DNA of 64,000 bases from Methanobrevibacter millerae (GTDB lineage Archaea; Methanobacteriota; Methanobacteria; Methanobacteriales; Methanobacteriaceae). The notes beneath the pieces are model-generated. The model saw only the letters and a list, made by a program, of their open reading frames with translations. It was not told the origin of the DNA and did not search any database. Every line of letters begins with the position of its first letter. Within the stretch, counting starts at the first letter, position 1. The stretch lies in contig SUTF01000004.1 in NCBI GenBank assembly GCA_015063005.1, forward strand, positions 117,497 to 181,496, read 5' to 3'. The position numbers were made by a program, and so were the translations under genes. Of the stretch, positions 20,272-29,296 are shown one piece after another.

Positions 20272-20694
20272 TATTCTTTTCCTACAAAGTATTATTTTTC
20301 TAGAAAAATTTTTCAAAATACATGCACGCAATAATGAACATTAAAAAACATATATTTAAGTTATTTGTAATAAATCGCACAATATAACATTTAAATTAAA
20401 AAATAACCTTATTAAGACAATAATTACTTCATTAGAATATCAAATATTAAAAATAATCCGTTAAAACAATTGAAATAATAATTTTTCATATGTTTAAGAT
20501 AAAGGAAAAATGCATTACGCAAAAATGGCAATAAATATCTGATTATATGAAAAAAGACCCATAAACACAAAATCATGAACAGAATATTCCTAAATTTCCA
20601 AATATTATCGCAAAAGAAAAGATAACCCATTAAAAGCAATATTTGTATAATGATGTAAAAAAATATTTAAAAACTAAACAATATACAAACAATC
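20272..20694. other. Gene-free spacer between divergent genes
   Basis: About 420 bases between the leftward Rpn-like gene and the rightward beta-helix gene. A 71-codon leftward frame exists but has no SD and a low-complexity hydrophobic translation; I do not call it. Promoters of both neighbours must lie here. Confidence 0.45.
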
Positions 20695-22116
20695 ATGAAT
20701 AAAAAGTATTTACTTATCGCAATAGTCACTATTATAATAATAGCAGTAATAGGCATTTTTGCATTTTCAGGAGGTAACAGCACGCCTGTAAGTGAAAATA
20801 CCAATATCGTTGATGCGAATGCCTTGACAGAAAAAGGAAGTTTAAGTATTGAAAGCAAAACGCAAGATGAAGATAAAGGATTTTTTTCAACTGACAAAAG
20901 TGATGTAAACAGCATTTTTGTAAACAATTCAGGAATTTTAAAGTTGACCAATTCAATTATTAATAAGACGGGAGATACTGCAACTTCAGGAGATGACGCT
21001 GACTTTTATGGTGTAAACTCAGCCGTTCTGGTTAAGGATTCATCACAGGCAACAATTGAAAACTGTGAAATCAATACCAATTCCAAAGGATCAAACGGTA
21101 TTTTTGTAACTAACACCGACTCAGGCCAAGGCCAAGGAGGTGAAGGCGGTGCTCCTAGTGACGGGGGCTCTACTCCTGAAAAACCGCCTGAACAATTGCA
21201 AAAGGATGCTCAGGGAACAGATGCAACCAAGGCAACCATAAAAAACGTTAAGATTACAACCCATCAGGACAAATCCCGTGGACTTGACTCCACCTTTGGA
21301 GGAATCATTGAAGCTGAAAATATTTTAATCAACACTGACGGGAACAGCTGTGCTGCTCTTGCAACAGACCGTGGTGAAGGAAACGTCACAGTTTCAAACT
21401 CCGTTTTAAACACTGGAGTCAGCAAGGATTCAGGAAGAGGATCTCCATTAATCTATTCAACAGGAAACATTACACTTAAGGATTCCAAAGGTACTTCTTA
21501 TGTTTCACAGCTTGCATGTATTGAAGGTAAAAACTCAATTTCAATTTCAAACTGTGATTTAAGCTGTTTTGCAGAGGGTAACCGTAAGGATGGAGACAAC
21601 TATGTTGATTTGGCTGGAGTTTTCATCTACCAGAGCATGAGCGGAGATGCTGATGTTGGAACATCCATTTTCAATTGTAAAGATTCCACATTATCAATCG
21701 ATTCATCATCCAACTACTATAAAAGCGCTCCGATGTTTCATGTAACCAATACAAAAGCTGTAATAAACCTTGAATCATCCACATTTAACTTTGGAAGCGG
21801 AATACTCTTTGACATTTCCGGCCAAAACCAGTGGGGTAGTGAAGGCTCCAACGGTGGAGACGTAAACCTGACTGCCACAAATGAAAAACTTGCTGGTGAG
21901 GTTATTGTCGATTCAATAAGTTCCCTTAACTTCAATATGAAAGGAACAACATTTGAAGGTGCAATAAACTCTACAGGAACCACCAATGTCGTTGTTGACA
22001 ACGGATCTACTTGGAGCCTGACTGGAGACAGTAATGTGACAAGCCTTAACAATACCGGTACAATCAACCTAAACGGCCATAAGCTTCTTGTCAATGGTGT
22101 TGAATATAAAGGATAG
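20695..22116 (+). CDS. Membrane-anchored beta-helix surface protein
   Basis: 473 residues with an N-terminal hydrophobic anchor or signal (KKYLLIAIVTIIIIAVIGIFAF). The body consists of short beta-strand repeats (ATIENCEIN, NITLKDSKG, SISISNCDLS, TLSIDSS) expected of a right-handed beta helix. A low-complexity Gly/Pro/Ser linker (QGQGGEGGAPSDGG) interrupts it at about 145-160. C-terminal repeats are rich in N-x-T/S glycosylation sites. Similar proteins in gut bacteria and Methanobrevibacter are called adhesin-like or carbohydrate-binding. Ligand unknown. Confidence 0.75.
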   Translation: MNKKYLLIAIVTIIIIAVIGIFAFSGGNSTPVSENTNIVDANALTEKGSLSIESKTQDEDKGFFSTDKSDVNSIFVNNSGILKLTNSIINKTGDTATSGDDADFYGVNSAVLVKDSSQATIENCEINTNSKGSNGIFVTNTDSGQGQGGEGGAPSDGGSTPEKPPEQLQKDAQGTDATKATIKNVKITTHQDKSRGLDSTFGGIIEAENILINTDGNSCAALATDRGEGNVTVSNSVLNTGVSKDSGRGSPLIYSTGNITLKDSKGTSYVSQLACIEGKNSISISNCDLSCFAEGNRKDGDNYVDLAGVFIYQSMSGDADVGTSIFNCKDSTLSIDSSSNYYKSAPMFHVTNTKAVINLESSTFNFGSGILFDISGQNQWGSEGSNGGDVNLTATNEKLAGEVIVDSISSLNFNMKGTTFEGAINSTGTTNVVVDNGSTWSLTGDSNVTSLNNTGTINLNGHKLLVNGVEYKG

Positions 22117-22138
22117 ATTTAATCTATCCATTTCTTTT
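22111..22138 (+). terminator. Stem-loop plus T-run terminator
   Basis: GGATAGATT and AATCTATCC form a 9-bp perfect inverted repeat spanning the stop codon of the beta-helix gene, followed by a T-rich tract. A convergent gene begins 20 bases on, so it may serve both directions. Confidence 0.6.
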
Positions 22139-22159
22139 TTTAAAAATAGAAAAAAGTAT

Positions 22160-22684
22160 TTAGCAGTTTTTACCTGCATCATATACTTCTTTTAATAAAT
22201 CTTTTTGATTTTTGACATCTCCGAATCCGGAGAAAATTTCTTTTATGTTAGGATTTTTTGAAAAGGCTATGAAATCCTCAATGCCTTTCAATGCATCGCC
22301 GTTTGATGAACCGGCTGCAGTGATAATGTAATAGTCTTTGTTTTCTAAATATCTAAAAATTGGATAACATCTGTCAAAAAACATTTTCAGGGTTCCGCAC
22401 ATTGAGAAATAATACACTGGAGTTGCATATACAATTACATCCGCCTCCATCATGTCATCCAATATTATGGATATCTCATCATCCTGGAAACATTCCCTGT
22501 CAGGTGTTTTGCATGCATAGCATGCCTTGCAGGATCCAAATTCAATATCTTCAAGGAAGTATTTGGTTGCAGTGTTGCCTGCATCAACAGCCCCCTTTAC
22601 GAATTCATCACATAATGTGTCTGAGTTTCCACCTTTTCTAGGTGAAGAACTTATTACTACTACTCTTTTTGCCATACTACTCAT
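22160..22684 (-). CDS. NADPH-dependent FMN reductase / iron-sulfur flavoprotein family
   Basis: 174 residues. VVVISSSPRKGGNSDTL is the FMN phosphate loop of the flavodoxin-fold FMN reductases. CKACYACKTPDRECFQDD is the cysteine region of archaeal iron-sulfur flavoproteins. YATPVYYFSMCGTLKMFFDR is also typical. It overlaps the stop of the upstream flavodoxin gene by 8 bases (or starts at the second ATG, 22675), so the two are translated together. Likely electron transfer or quinone/oxygen detoxification. Confidence 0.85.
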   Translation of the reverse strand: MSSMAKRVVVISSSPRKGGNSDTLCDEFVKGAVDAGNTATKYFLEDIEFGSCKACYACKTPDRECFQDDEISIILDDMMEADVIVYATPVYYFSMCGTLKMFFDRCYPIFRYLENKDYYIITAAGSSNGDALKGIEDFIAFSKNPNIKEIFSGFGDVKNQKDLLKEVYDAGKNC

Positions 22685-23144
22685 CTACCCATTGCCTAAT
22701 TTTATCTGCACTTTCTGAACCGGTCAATCTCAATCCTTTTGCAAAGTCAAGTTCAGGATATGCGTTTGCCAAATCACTGACACATTTGTCTATGCCTGAT
22801 CCTCCGGAAGTGCAGAATGCCTTGATTGTCTTTCCGCTTAAATCAACACTTTCAATGAATGTATTGATTATTGTTGGTGCGGTATACCACCATACCGGAA
22901 AACCTATGATGACAGTATCATAAACGCTTACATCTGTTGTACCTGCGATTGGTGGCCTGAATGACTTGTCATTCATCTCTATGGTTGAACGGGACTGCTT
23001 GTTTGTCCAGTCCAAATCCTCCGGAGTGTAGATTTCCTGAGGAACGATTTCAAAAATATCATATCCATTTTCACTTGCAATTTTCTCAGCGATACTTTTT
23101 GTAACGCCGCTTGCTGAAAAGTAAGTAACTAACACATTTGACAT
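22677..23144 (-). CDS. Flavodoxin
   Basis: 155 residues. VTYFSASGVTKSIAEKIA is the FMN phosphate-binding loop, and IIGFPVWWYTAPTIINTFIE contacts the isoalloxazine ring as in flavodoxins of the Flavodoxin_4 type. Start ATG 23144 with GGTGA 6 bases upstream. Operon partner of the following FMN reductase-like gene, suggesting a two-protein electron-transfer pair. Confidence 0.87.
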   Translation of the reverse strand: MSNVLVTYFSASGVTKSIAEKIASENGYDIFEIVPQEIYTPEDLDWTNKQSRSTIEMNDKSFRPPIAGTTDVSVYDTVIIGFPVWWYTAPTIINTFIESVDLSGKTIKAFCTSGGSGIDKCVSDLANAYPELDFAKGLRLTGSESADKIRQWVDE

Positions 23145-23254
23145 TTTTATCACCAAATGTATAATATGTTAAAAATACTATTTAATTGTTTATTTTCGCA
23201 ACAATCATTTCTCTAAAAATATAATTGGATTATGAAAATGACAAAAAAATAGTT

Positions 23255-23316
23255 AGGGATATTAATGTCTTATTGCATAATCAATCTGCAATATTTTCCC
23301 CGACATTAATATTTTC
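23255..23316. other. Nested inverted repeat in intergenic DNA
   Basis: ATATTAATGTC (23259-23269) and GACATTAATAT (23302-23312) are exact complements. Between them TATTGCA and TGCAATA form an inner pair, and an AGGG/CCCT pair flanks the outside. The whole could fold as one long hairpin. It lies in the 440-base spacer between the flavodoxin promoter and hemD. Its nature is unknown: small RNA, terminator or a relic of a mobile element. The rest of the spacer holds no convincing gene. Confidence 0.45.
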
Positions 23317-23596
23317 CCCCTAAGAGATTACTCAAAAGAGTTTTCTCCAATCCATAATATTATGCGGACCAATATATAAAATTAATTTTTTTAGAAAATA
23401 TGAAGTGCTTTTCAAGTGAAAAAGACCCTCGCGAAAACAGAAGAATGTTTTCTAAAAAACAATCATTAAAACACCATATATTAAAAAAAGATGAAAATAA
23501 AGTAACTTATCTATTTAAACCAATCTCCCCAACACAAATAATAATAAACATTAAAATCAAAATATATAACATTATAATTTATTGAAGGTAAATATG

Positions 23597-24370
23597 ATGA
23601 AAAGACCTATTGTTGCAATTACAAGACCTGCCGACAGGGCAAAGAAAGCTTGTGAAATTGTAGAGAAATTAGGTGGAAGTGCTGTTCTTGCACCGACACT
23701 AGACTTGAAACCAGTAAATACGGATTCACTTAAACATTTAGTAAAAAACGTTGATACTCTTGATTGGATTGTCTTTACTTCTCCAACAACTATCGATTCA
23801 CTAAATTTATTCTATCCGGATTTTCTCAAAAATCTGAACTGTAAAGTTGCAGTAATCGGCAATAAAACCGGATCACTTCTCAAAAAGCAGGGAGTAGATG
23901 TTGATTTGATGCCTGATGACTTTACAGCAGAGGGTCTGGTTGAAGAGTTTACAAAATCCAATATTAAAAACAAGATAATTGGAATTCCAAGAACCGCATC
24001 TGCAAGAGACACATTGCCAAAAGGATTGGAAAAACTTGGAAATGAAGTTATTTTAGCAGAAGCATACAAATCACTGTTTCCAATGGATGATAAAAGCGTG
24101 AAGGAATTGATTGCCAAAATTGAAAATTCGGATATTGATGCAATCACTTTTACAAGTCCATTGACTGTCCATAATTTCTTTAAGATTTCACAGGAGAATG
24201 CTGAACTGGCCAAATTATTATCAGATAATTTACTGACTGTTGCAATAGGTCCGATAACAGGACATATTTTGGATGACTATCAGGTCAAGCATATTTACCC
24301 AGACACTTACACGGTTCCCGATATGATGGAACTGCTATTCAAAGTATGGAGAGATTCTAATGGAAGATAA
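23597..24370 (+). CDS. hemD: Uroporphyrinogen-III synthase
   Basis: 257 residues. PIVAITRPADRAKKACEIVE at the start, DWIVFTSPTTIDSLN and the mirrored DAITFTSPLTVHNF give the two-domain HemD pattern with its conserved T-S-P loops. It closes hydroxymethylbilane to uroporphyrinogen III, needed for F430, cobamides and siroheme in methanogens. AAGGT 7 bases before ATG 23597 fixes the start. It overlaps the glycosyltransferase gene by 11 bases and begins a five-gene run up to 28438. Confidence 0.9.
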   Translation: MKRPIVAITRPADRAKKACEIVEKLGGSAVLAPTLDLKPVNTDSLKHLVKNVDTLDWIVFTSPTTIDSLNLFYPDFLKNLNCKVAVIGNKTGSLLKKQGVDVDLMPDDFTAEGLVEEFTKSNIKNKIIGIPRTASARDTLPKGLEKLGNEVILAEAYKSLFPMDDKSVKELIAKIENSDIDAITFTSPLTVHNFFKISQENAELAKLLSDNLLTVAIGPITGHILDDYQVKHIYPDTYTVPDMMELLFKVWRDSNGR

Positions 24371-25463
24371 AATCAGTATTATCCTGCCAATATTCAATGT
24401 TGGTGATCATCTTAGAGGAGGAATCGACTCTTTAATCAATCAGACTATAGGAAATGAGAATCTTGAAATCATAATGGTCAACGATTGCTCAACTGACGGT
24501 TCAGGTGAAATTATCGATGAATATGCTGAAAAATATGACTGCTGTATAGCAATTCACCATGAGAAAAATTCAGGAGCAGCATTTACTCCACGTAACACCG
24601 GAATTGATGCATGTACCGGTGATTACATCATGTTTTTAGACCCGGACGACAGATACACACCGGATTCATGTGAGACATTATACAATGCCGTTAAGGAAAA
24701 TGATGCCGATATGGCATTTGCAAGGTTTAGAAGAATATTTGAATATGGAGGAAATGTGCAAAAGTCCTATTCACCTTACGAGGATGATTTAGAACATGCG
24801 TATCCCGATGAGACCTTTGAAACTCCTAATTTCCTGAACGTTTCTGATTTTGTATGGGACAATTTCATTGAAAGATTTTTATATGGAAAGGACTTGGAGG
24901 TTACCTATAAAAGAGATGGGCCAATCGATAAAATCATTATTGATGAAATTGAACAGGAACCTGACCTTTTGAAGATGGCACCGTCAGTTTGGAGTAAAAT
25001 CTTTAAAAGGGAACTGATTATGGATAACAACATCCGTTTCCAACCATACATTTCAGGAGACGACATGGCATTCACCTTAGAAACTCTTTTAAAAGCCAAA
25101 GGAATTGTCTATTTAAACAATTTCATGTGTTATGATTACTACATAAGGGATTTGCCTGATGACAAGTCAATCACAAATACGGTGAACGTGAGACTTCTTG
25201 ATGACCTGATGGAATCATACATCTACTGCAGAAAGCTTACTGAGGGATATTCCAAGGAAATTCAGACGGTTTCCGTAAATCCACATCTGCTTCATTGGAT
25301 GAATACCTGGAAAGGTTCTCCATTCACCAAAGATGAAAACAGATTGCTTTTAAAGAAAGTGAACAAGCTCAAAAAAATACATCAGACAGATACCAAAACT
25401 AAAATGCTGTTATCTGCAATGACAACCGCAATCGAAACTTCAATTTTTACTTCAAAAGCGTGA
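24360..25463 (+). CDS. Family-2 glycosyltransferase
   Basis: 367 residues. ISIILPIFNVGDHLRGGIDS, MVNDCSTDGSGEI and FLDPDDRYTP give the GT-A fold with its DxD-type metal site (DPDD). C-terminal half variable. Gene overlap with hemD and close spacing to glf suggest one transcript. Likely transfers a sugar, possibly galactofuranose given the adjacent mutase, to a surface glycan. Confidence 0.88.
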   Translation: MEDKISIILPIFNVGDHLRGGIDSLINQTIGNENLEIIMVNDCSTDGSGEIIDEYAEKYDCCIAIHHEKNSGAAFTPRNTGIDACTGDYIMFLDPDDRYTPDSCETLYNAVKENDADMAFARFRRIFEYGGNVQKSYSPYEDDLEHAYPDETFETPNFLNVSDFVWDNFIERFLYGKDLEVTYKRDGPIDKIIIDEIEQEPDLLKMAPSVWSKIFKRELIMDNNIRFQPYISGDDMAFTLETLLKAKGIVYLNNFMCYDYYIRDLPDDKSITNTVNVRLLDDLMESYIYCRKLTEGYSKEIQTVSVNPHLLHWMNTWKGSPFTKDENRLLLKKVNKLKKIHQTDTKTKMLLSAMTTAIETSIFTSKA

Positions 25464-25464
25464 T

Positions 25465-26562
25465 ATGATGGAATTTGATTATGTAATCGTAGGGGCTGGA
25501 TTATCCGGCCTTACAATAGCTGAAAGAATTGCAAATGAACTGGATGAAAAGGTGCTCATTATTGAAAAAAGAGACCATATCGGTGGAAACGTTTATGATT
25601 TCTATGATGATGGTCTTCTGATTCAAAAGTACGGACCGCACATTTTCCATACCAAGGAAAAGAAGGTTTACGATTACCTGTCCAAGTTCACCGAATGGAT
25701 TGACTACGAGCACAGAGTATTGAGTTACGTTGACGGAAAGCTCGTGGTTATGCCAATTTGCATTGATACATTAAACAAACTCTATGATTTGGATTTGAAT
25801 GAGGATTCAATGCATGACTGGATTGACGAGCATAAGGAAGACATAAAAGAGATCAAATCTTCAGAAGATGTCGTTTTGGCAAATGCGGGAAGAGACATCT
25901 ACAATAAACTGTTTAAAAACTACACTGAAAAGCAGTGGGGTACTTCAGCCGCCAATCTAAGTCCATCCGTAATATCAAGGATTCCATTCAGATTCAACCA
26001 TGACGACAGGTACTTTGAGGATGCATATCAGGGAATGCCTAAGGACGGATTCACCAAAATGTGTGAACGCATGATTGAATCAGACAATATACATGTTGGG
26101 CTTAAGGCAGACTACAAGCAATACATCGATAAAATAAAGTATGACAAGAAACTGATTTATACAGGTCCAATCGATTACTTTTATGATTACAAATATGGGG
26201 AACTGCTCTACAGATGCCTGAACTTCGTCTATGAGATATTAGATGAGGATTCCTATCAGGACGTAGCCGTTGTCAACTATCCGAATGACCCATATTTCAC
26301 GCGCATAACCGAATTTAAAAAATTGACAGGACAGAATGTTGAAAACAAAACTGCAATCATGCGCGAATATCCTGGTTTCAATGGAGAGAAATGCTATCCA
26401 TACCCTACACAGGAATACCTGGATAAATTCAAATTATATGAAGCTGAAATGAAAAAAGAAGAAAATGTTATCTTTGCAGGTCGTTTAGCCAAATACAAAT
26501 ATTACAATATGGATTTGGTTGTTAAGGATGCCCTGGAAATATTTGAAAAGGAGATTAAATAA
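25465..26562 (+). CDS. glf: UDP-galactopyranose mutase (second copy)
   Basis: 365 residues with YVIVGAGLSGLTIAERIA, IEKRDHIGGNVYDF, GPHIFHT and YTEKQWGTS, the same landmarks as the copy at 7051 but clearly diverged. It starts one base after the glycosyltransferase stop and overlaps srp19 by one base. Makes UDP-galactofuranose, probably for the adjacent transferase. Confidence 0.94.
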   Translation: MMEFDYVIVGAGLSGLTIAERIANELDEKVLIIEKRDHIGGNVYDFYDDGLLIQKYGPHIFHTKEKKVYDYLSKFTEWIDYEHRVLSYVDGKLVVMPICIDTLNKLYDLDLNEDSMHDWIDEHKEDIKEIKSSEDVVLANAGRDIYNKLFKNYTEKQWGTSAANLSPSVISRIPFRFNHDDRYFEDAYQGMPKDGFTKMCERMIESDNIHVGLKADYKQYIDKIKYDKKLIYTGPIDYFYDYKYGELLYRCLNFVYEILDEDSYQDVAVVNYPNDPYFTRITEFKKLTGQNVENKTAIMREYPGFNGEKCYPYPTQEYLDKFKLYEAEMKKEENVIFAGRLAKYKYYNMDLVVKDALEIFEKEIK

Positions 26563-26831
26563 TGATTACTATCTGGCCACAATATCTGGATAAAAATTTA
26601 AGTTTAAACGAAGGAAGAAAAATATCAAAGGAATATGCAGTTTCAAACCCTACAATAGCTGAAATTGAAAGGGCTCTTAAAAGATTAGGTTTTACCTATA
26701 ATTCACAGAAGGAAAGAGCATATCCTGGAAAATGGTATGAAAAATCAGGTCGTGTTTTAGTTGAATACGAAAACACCAAACTGGAGCTCATCAAAGAGGT
26801 TAGCTTAAAAATCAAGGAAATCCGGAAATGA
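26562..26831 (+). CDS. srp19: Signal recognition particle 19-kDa protein
   Basis: 89 residues, normal for archaeal SRP19. IWPQYLDKNLSLNEGRKIS and YPGKWYEKSGRVLVEY are family signatures. It binds 7S RNA and helps SRP54 assemble. AAGGAG lies 8 bases before the ATG. Its one-base overlaps with glf and recJ indicate co-transcription. Confidence 0.95.
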   Translation: MITIWPQYLDKNLSLNEGRKISKEYAVSNPTIAEIERALKRLGFTYNSQKERAYPGKWYEKSGRVLVEYENTKLELIKEVSLKIKEIRK

Positions 26832-28438
26832 TTAAAATGGAAATTCCTGAGCTAATGGCTGAACAGTACCGTCAAGCAAAAGAACTGATTGAAAAGTCAA
26901 CCAGCATTAAGGTCTATTCACATATCGACTGTGATGGTATCTGTTCAGGAGCAATCCTTTCAACAATTCTTGACAGACTCAACAAGCCACATGAAATAGA
27001 TTTCGTTAACCTTGATGTTCTGGATGATATTGAATTGAATCATGAACTGACTATCTTTTCTGATTTGGGTTCAGGCCAGCACATCGATACCAAAGCCACC
27101 AAAGACAATAACATTCTCATTTTAGACCACCATCCACCATTGAGAGATCTTGACTATAAAGACAGTAAGGAATTTACCTATTTGGAAATCAATCCAATTC
27201 ACCATGGAATTGACGGGTCATACTATGTCTGTGGAGGAGGCCTATGCTATTTTCTTGCAAAGGAATTTGGATATACTGATTTAAGTTGGATTGGAGTCCT
27301 ATCAGCAATCGGCGATATGCAGAATACCCACAGCGGACATTTTGAAGGGTTGAATGAACTAATTCAAAGCGACGCTGAAAACGAAGGCTATCTTGACTTG
27401 AAAAGAAATGACCTGAACATCTACGGACGTAACACTAGGGAACTGTTCATTGCACTATCATATTTCAGTGACGTTAAATTGCCAATTACAAACAATCAGA
27501 ATGAATCCAAAGCTCTTTTAGATGAATTAGGAATTGACTCAACAATAAAAAGAGTAACACCTGAGGAATCTGAAGTTTTGGAAAAAATAGGCATTTTATG
27601 TGAAGCGGGAAGCGACTACACCCTGACAAGACAGGACCGTGCAATTTTAAACAAGGAACTTGACTCAATCAAGGCTGCCCAAACCCTGCCCCCATATCTA
27701 TCAAAGGATGAGTTCATGGTTCTATTTCAAACGCAAAGAAGAATCAAAAGGAAAACTTTGTCCGATTTGACTGATGCTGAAAAGGGAAAGCTCTATAATG
27801 CATTAAACCGCATGATAATCAATGAGGTTCCTCCAAAATACTATGAACACATTCCAAAAATACTGATTGGAGATTCATATACATTTCTTTTGGAAGACCC
27901 TTCAAGCTTTTTAAGGGACGGTGCTGAGTTTTCAACCGCAATGAACGCCTGCGGAAGAAACCATGAAGAAAAAATAGCTATGGAAGTTTTAAAAGGTAAC
28001 CGTGACTGGGCGCTGGTGGAACTTGAGGAGATAAGCAGAAAGCATCGCTACAACCTTGCAACATCCATGGAAAAGGTAGCTGACGGCGACAGAATTATCG
28101 AACTTGAAAACCTCCAGTACTTTGACGGAACGGGAATAAAACCGGAAATTGTCGGTACAATAACTGGCATGATTTTAGGATACTGCAATTGGAGAAAGCC
28201 TATCATCGGATTCACACAAATAGAGGACACCGATGGGATTAAAGTGTCTCTGAGATGTTCACGTTTCCTTTCATATGATGGAATCCATTTCGGAAATATC
28301 ATTCGTGAAGTGTCCCAGAGCCTTGGTGGAAGTGGTGGAGGACATGCAATGGCATGCGGTGCATACATTCCACTTTCAAAAAAATCAGAATTTTTAGAAA
28401 AATTCAATCATGCATTGGACGGAAAAATATCAAAATAA
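26828..28438 (+). CDS. Archaeal RecJ-like DHH/DHHA1 nuclease
   Basis: 536 residues. YSHIDCDGICSGAI and LILDHHPP are the DHH metal motifs, and GGSGGGHAMACGAYIP is the DHHA1 motif near the C-terminus. Between them is a ~250-residue insertion as in archaeal RecJ homologues (GAN or RecJ2 types) that degrade single-stranded DNA or RNA and can associate with the replisome. Overlaps srp19 by 4 bases. Confidence 0.9.
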   Translation: MIKMEIPELMAEQYRQAKELIEKSTSIKVYSHIDCDGICSGAILSTILDRLNKPHEIDFVNLDVLDDIELNHELTIFSDLGSGQHIDTKATKDNNILILDHHPPLRDLDYKDSKEFTYLEINPIHHGIDGSYYVCGGGLCYFLAKEFGYTDLSWIGVLSAIGDMQNTHSGHFEGLNELIQSDAENEGYLDLKRNDLNIYGRNTRELFIALSYFSDVKLPITNNQNESKALLDELGIDSTIKRVTPEESEVLEKIGILCEAGSDYTLTRQDRAILNKELDSIKAAQTLPPYLSKDEFMVLFQTQRRIKRKTLSDLTDAEKGKLYNALNRMIINEVPPKYYEHIPKILIGDSYTFLLEDPSSFLRDGAEFSTAMNACGRNHEEKIAMEVLKGNRDWALVELEEISRKHRYNLATSMEKVADGDRIIELENLQYFDGTGIKPEIVGTITGMILGYCNWRKPIIGFTQIEDTDGIKVSLRCSRFLSYDGIHFGNIIREVSQSLGGSGGGHAMACGAYIPLSKKSEFLEKFNHALDGKISK

Positions 28439-28492
28439 ATTTATATTAATAACAATAAAAATAGAATCATTAAATAATGAGGAATGAATTAT

Positions 28493-29296
28493 ATGAAAGC
28501 TTTTAAAAAGAGAGGTGCCTTAACTCATTTTCAAATTTTAAGTGAAATTTCTAAACAAGACCCTCATCTCAAACAAAAAGATTTGGCGGAAACTTTAGGA
28601 ATCACTATTCAGGCTGTTTCAGAAAATATTAAAACTTTAATTGAGTTAGGTTACATCACTTCAAAAGATGGTAGATCACCATATAAAATAACCCAAAAGG
28701 GTATTGATAAAGTAAAAAGAGATGCAATCAGTTTAAGAAAATATTCCGATTCAGTATTGGAAACAATGAATCATTATAAAACCATTTGGCCAGCAATTGC
28801 TGCTGAAGACTTAAAAAAGGACAGCGTAGTTGGTCTTTACATGGAAGATGGTGTTTTATATGCCCATAACAGTGAAGAAAATGCCAGTGGTGTTGTTTTG
28901 GAAGATGCTGAAGAAGGATATGATGTTGCATTGACTAACTTAACTGGTCTGATTGACATGACCGTTGGTGAAGCTACTGTCATTAATTTACCAACCATCA
29001 AGGAAGGAGGATCTGGTGCATCCGATTTAAACTTGATTAAGGATGTTTATGAAAACGGTACCAAAAGCGGTGAAAAAATCGATAAGGTTGCGGTTGCAGG
29101 AACAATTTCTCGTGTTGTAGCTGACAAGCTTGATTTAACCGTTGACATAGAATATGCTGCACCTCAAGCAACAGCAAATGCTGCACGCAAAGGTTTGAAT
29201 GTTTTAGCATTATGTGTGGGCGACATGACTAAATCATTTGTGCGTGAATTGGAAAATGAAAAAATCAAATACAACATTATAGATGGAAGAAAATAA
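28493..29296 (+). CDS. Winged-helix regulator with ligand-like C-terminal domain
   Basis: 267 residues. The N-terminus carries a MarR-like winged helix (KQKDLAETLGITIQAVSENIKTL, wing at DGRSPYKITQKG). The ~180-residue C-terminal domain resembles a Rossmann-like small-molecule domain (VAVAGTISRVVADKL). Start ATG 28493 because GAGG lies 10 bases upstream; the earlier ATG is too close to it. It ends one base before the convergent helicase stop. Targets unknown. Confidence 0.75.
   Translation: MKAFKKRGALTHFQILSEISKQDPHLKQKDLAETLGITIQAVSENIKTLIELGYITSKDGRSPYKITQKGIDKVKRDAISLRKYSDSVLETMNHYKTIWPAIAAEDLKKDSVVGLYMEDGVLYAHNSEENASGVVLEDAEEGYDVALTNLTGLIDMTVGEATVINLPTIKEGGSGASDLNLIKDVYENGTKSGEKIDKVAVAGTISRVVADKLDLTVDIEYAAPQATANAARKGLNVLALCVGDMTKSFVRELENEKIKYNIIDGRK

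Noticed and set aside
20424..20639. 71-codon leftward hydrophobic frame
   Set aside because: No SD, composition like random A+T-rich DNA, no recognisable motif.
23400..23585. 61-codon rightward frame before hemD
   Set aside because: No SD, low-complexity Lys/Ile-rich end, and it runs into the hemD ribosome-binding region.
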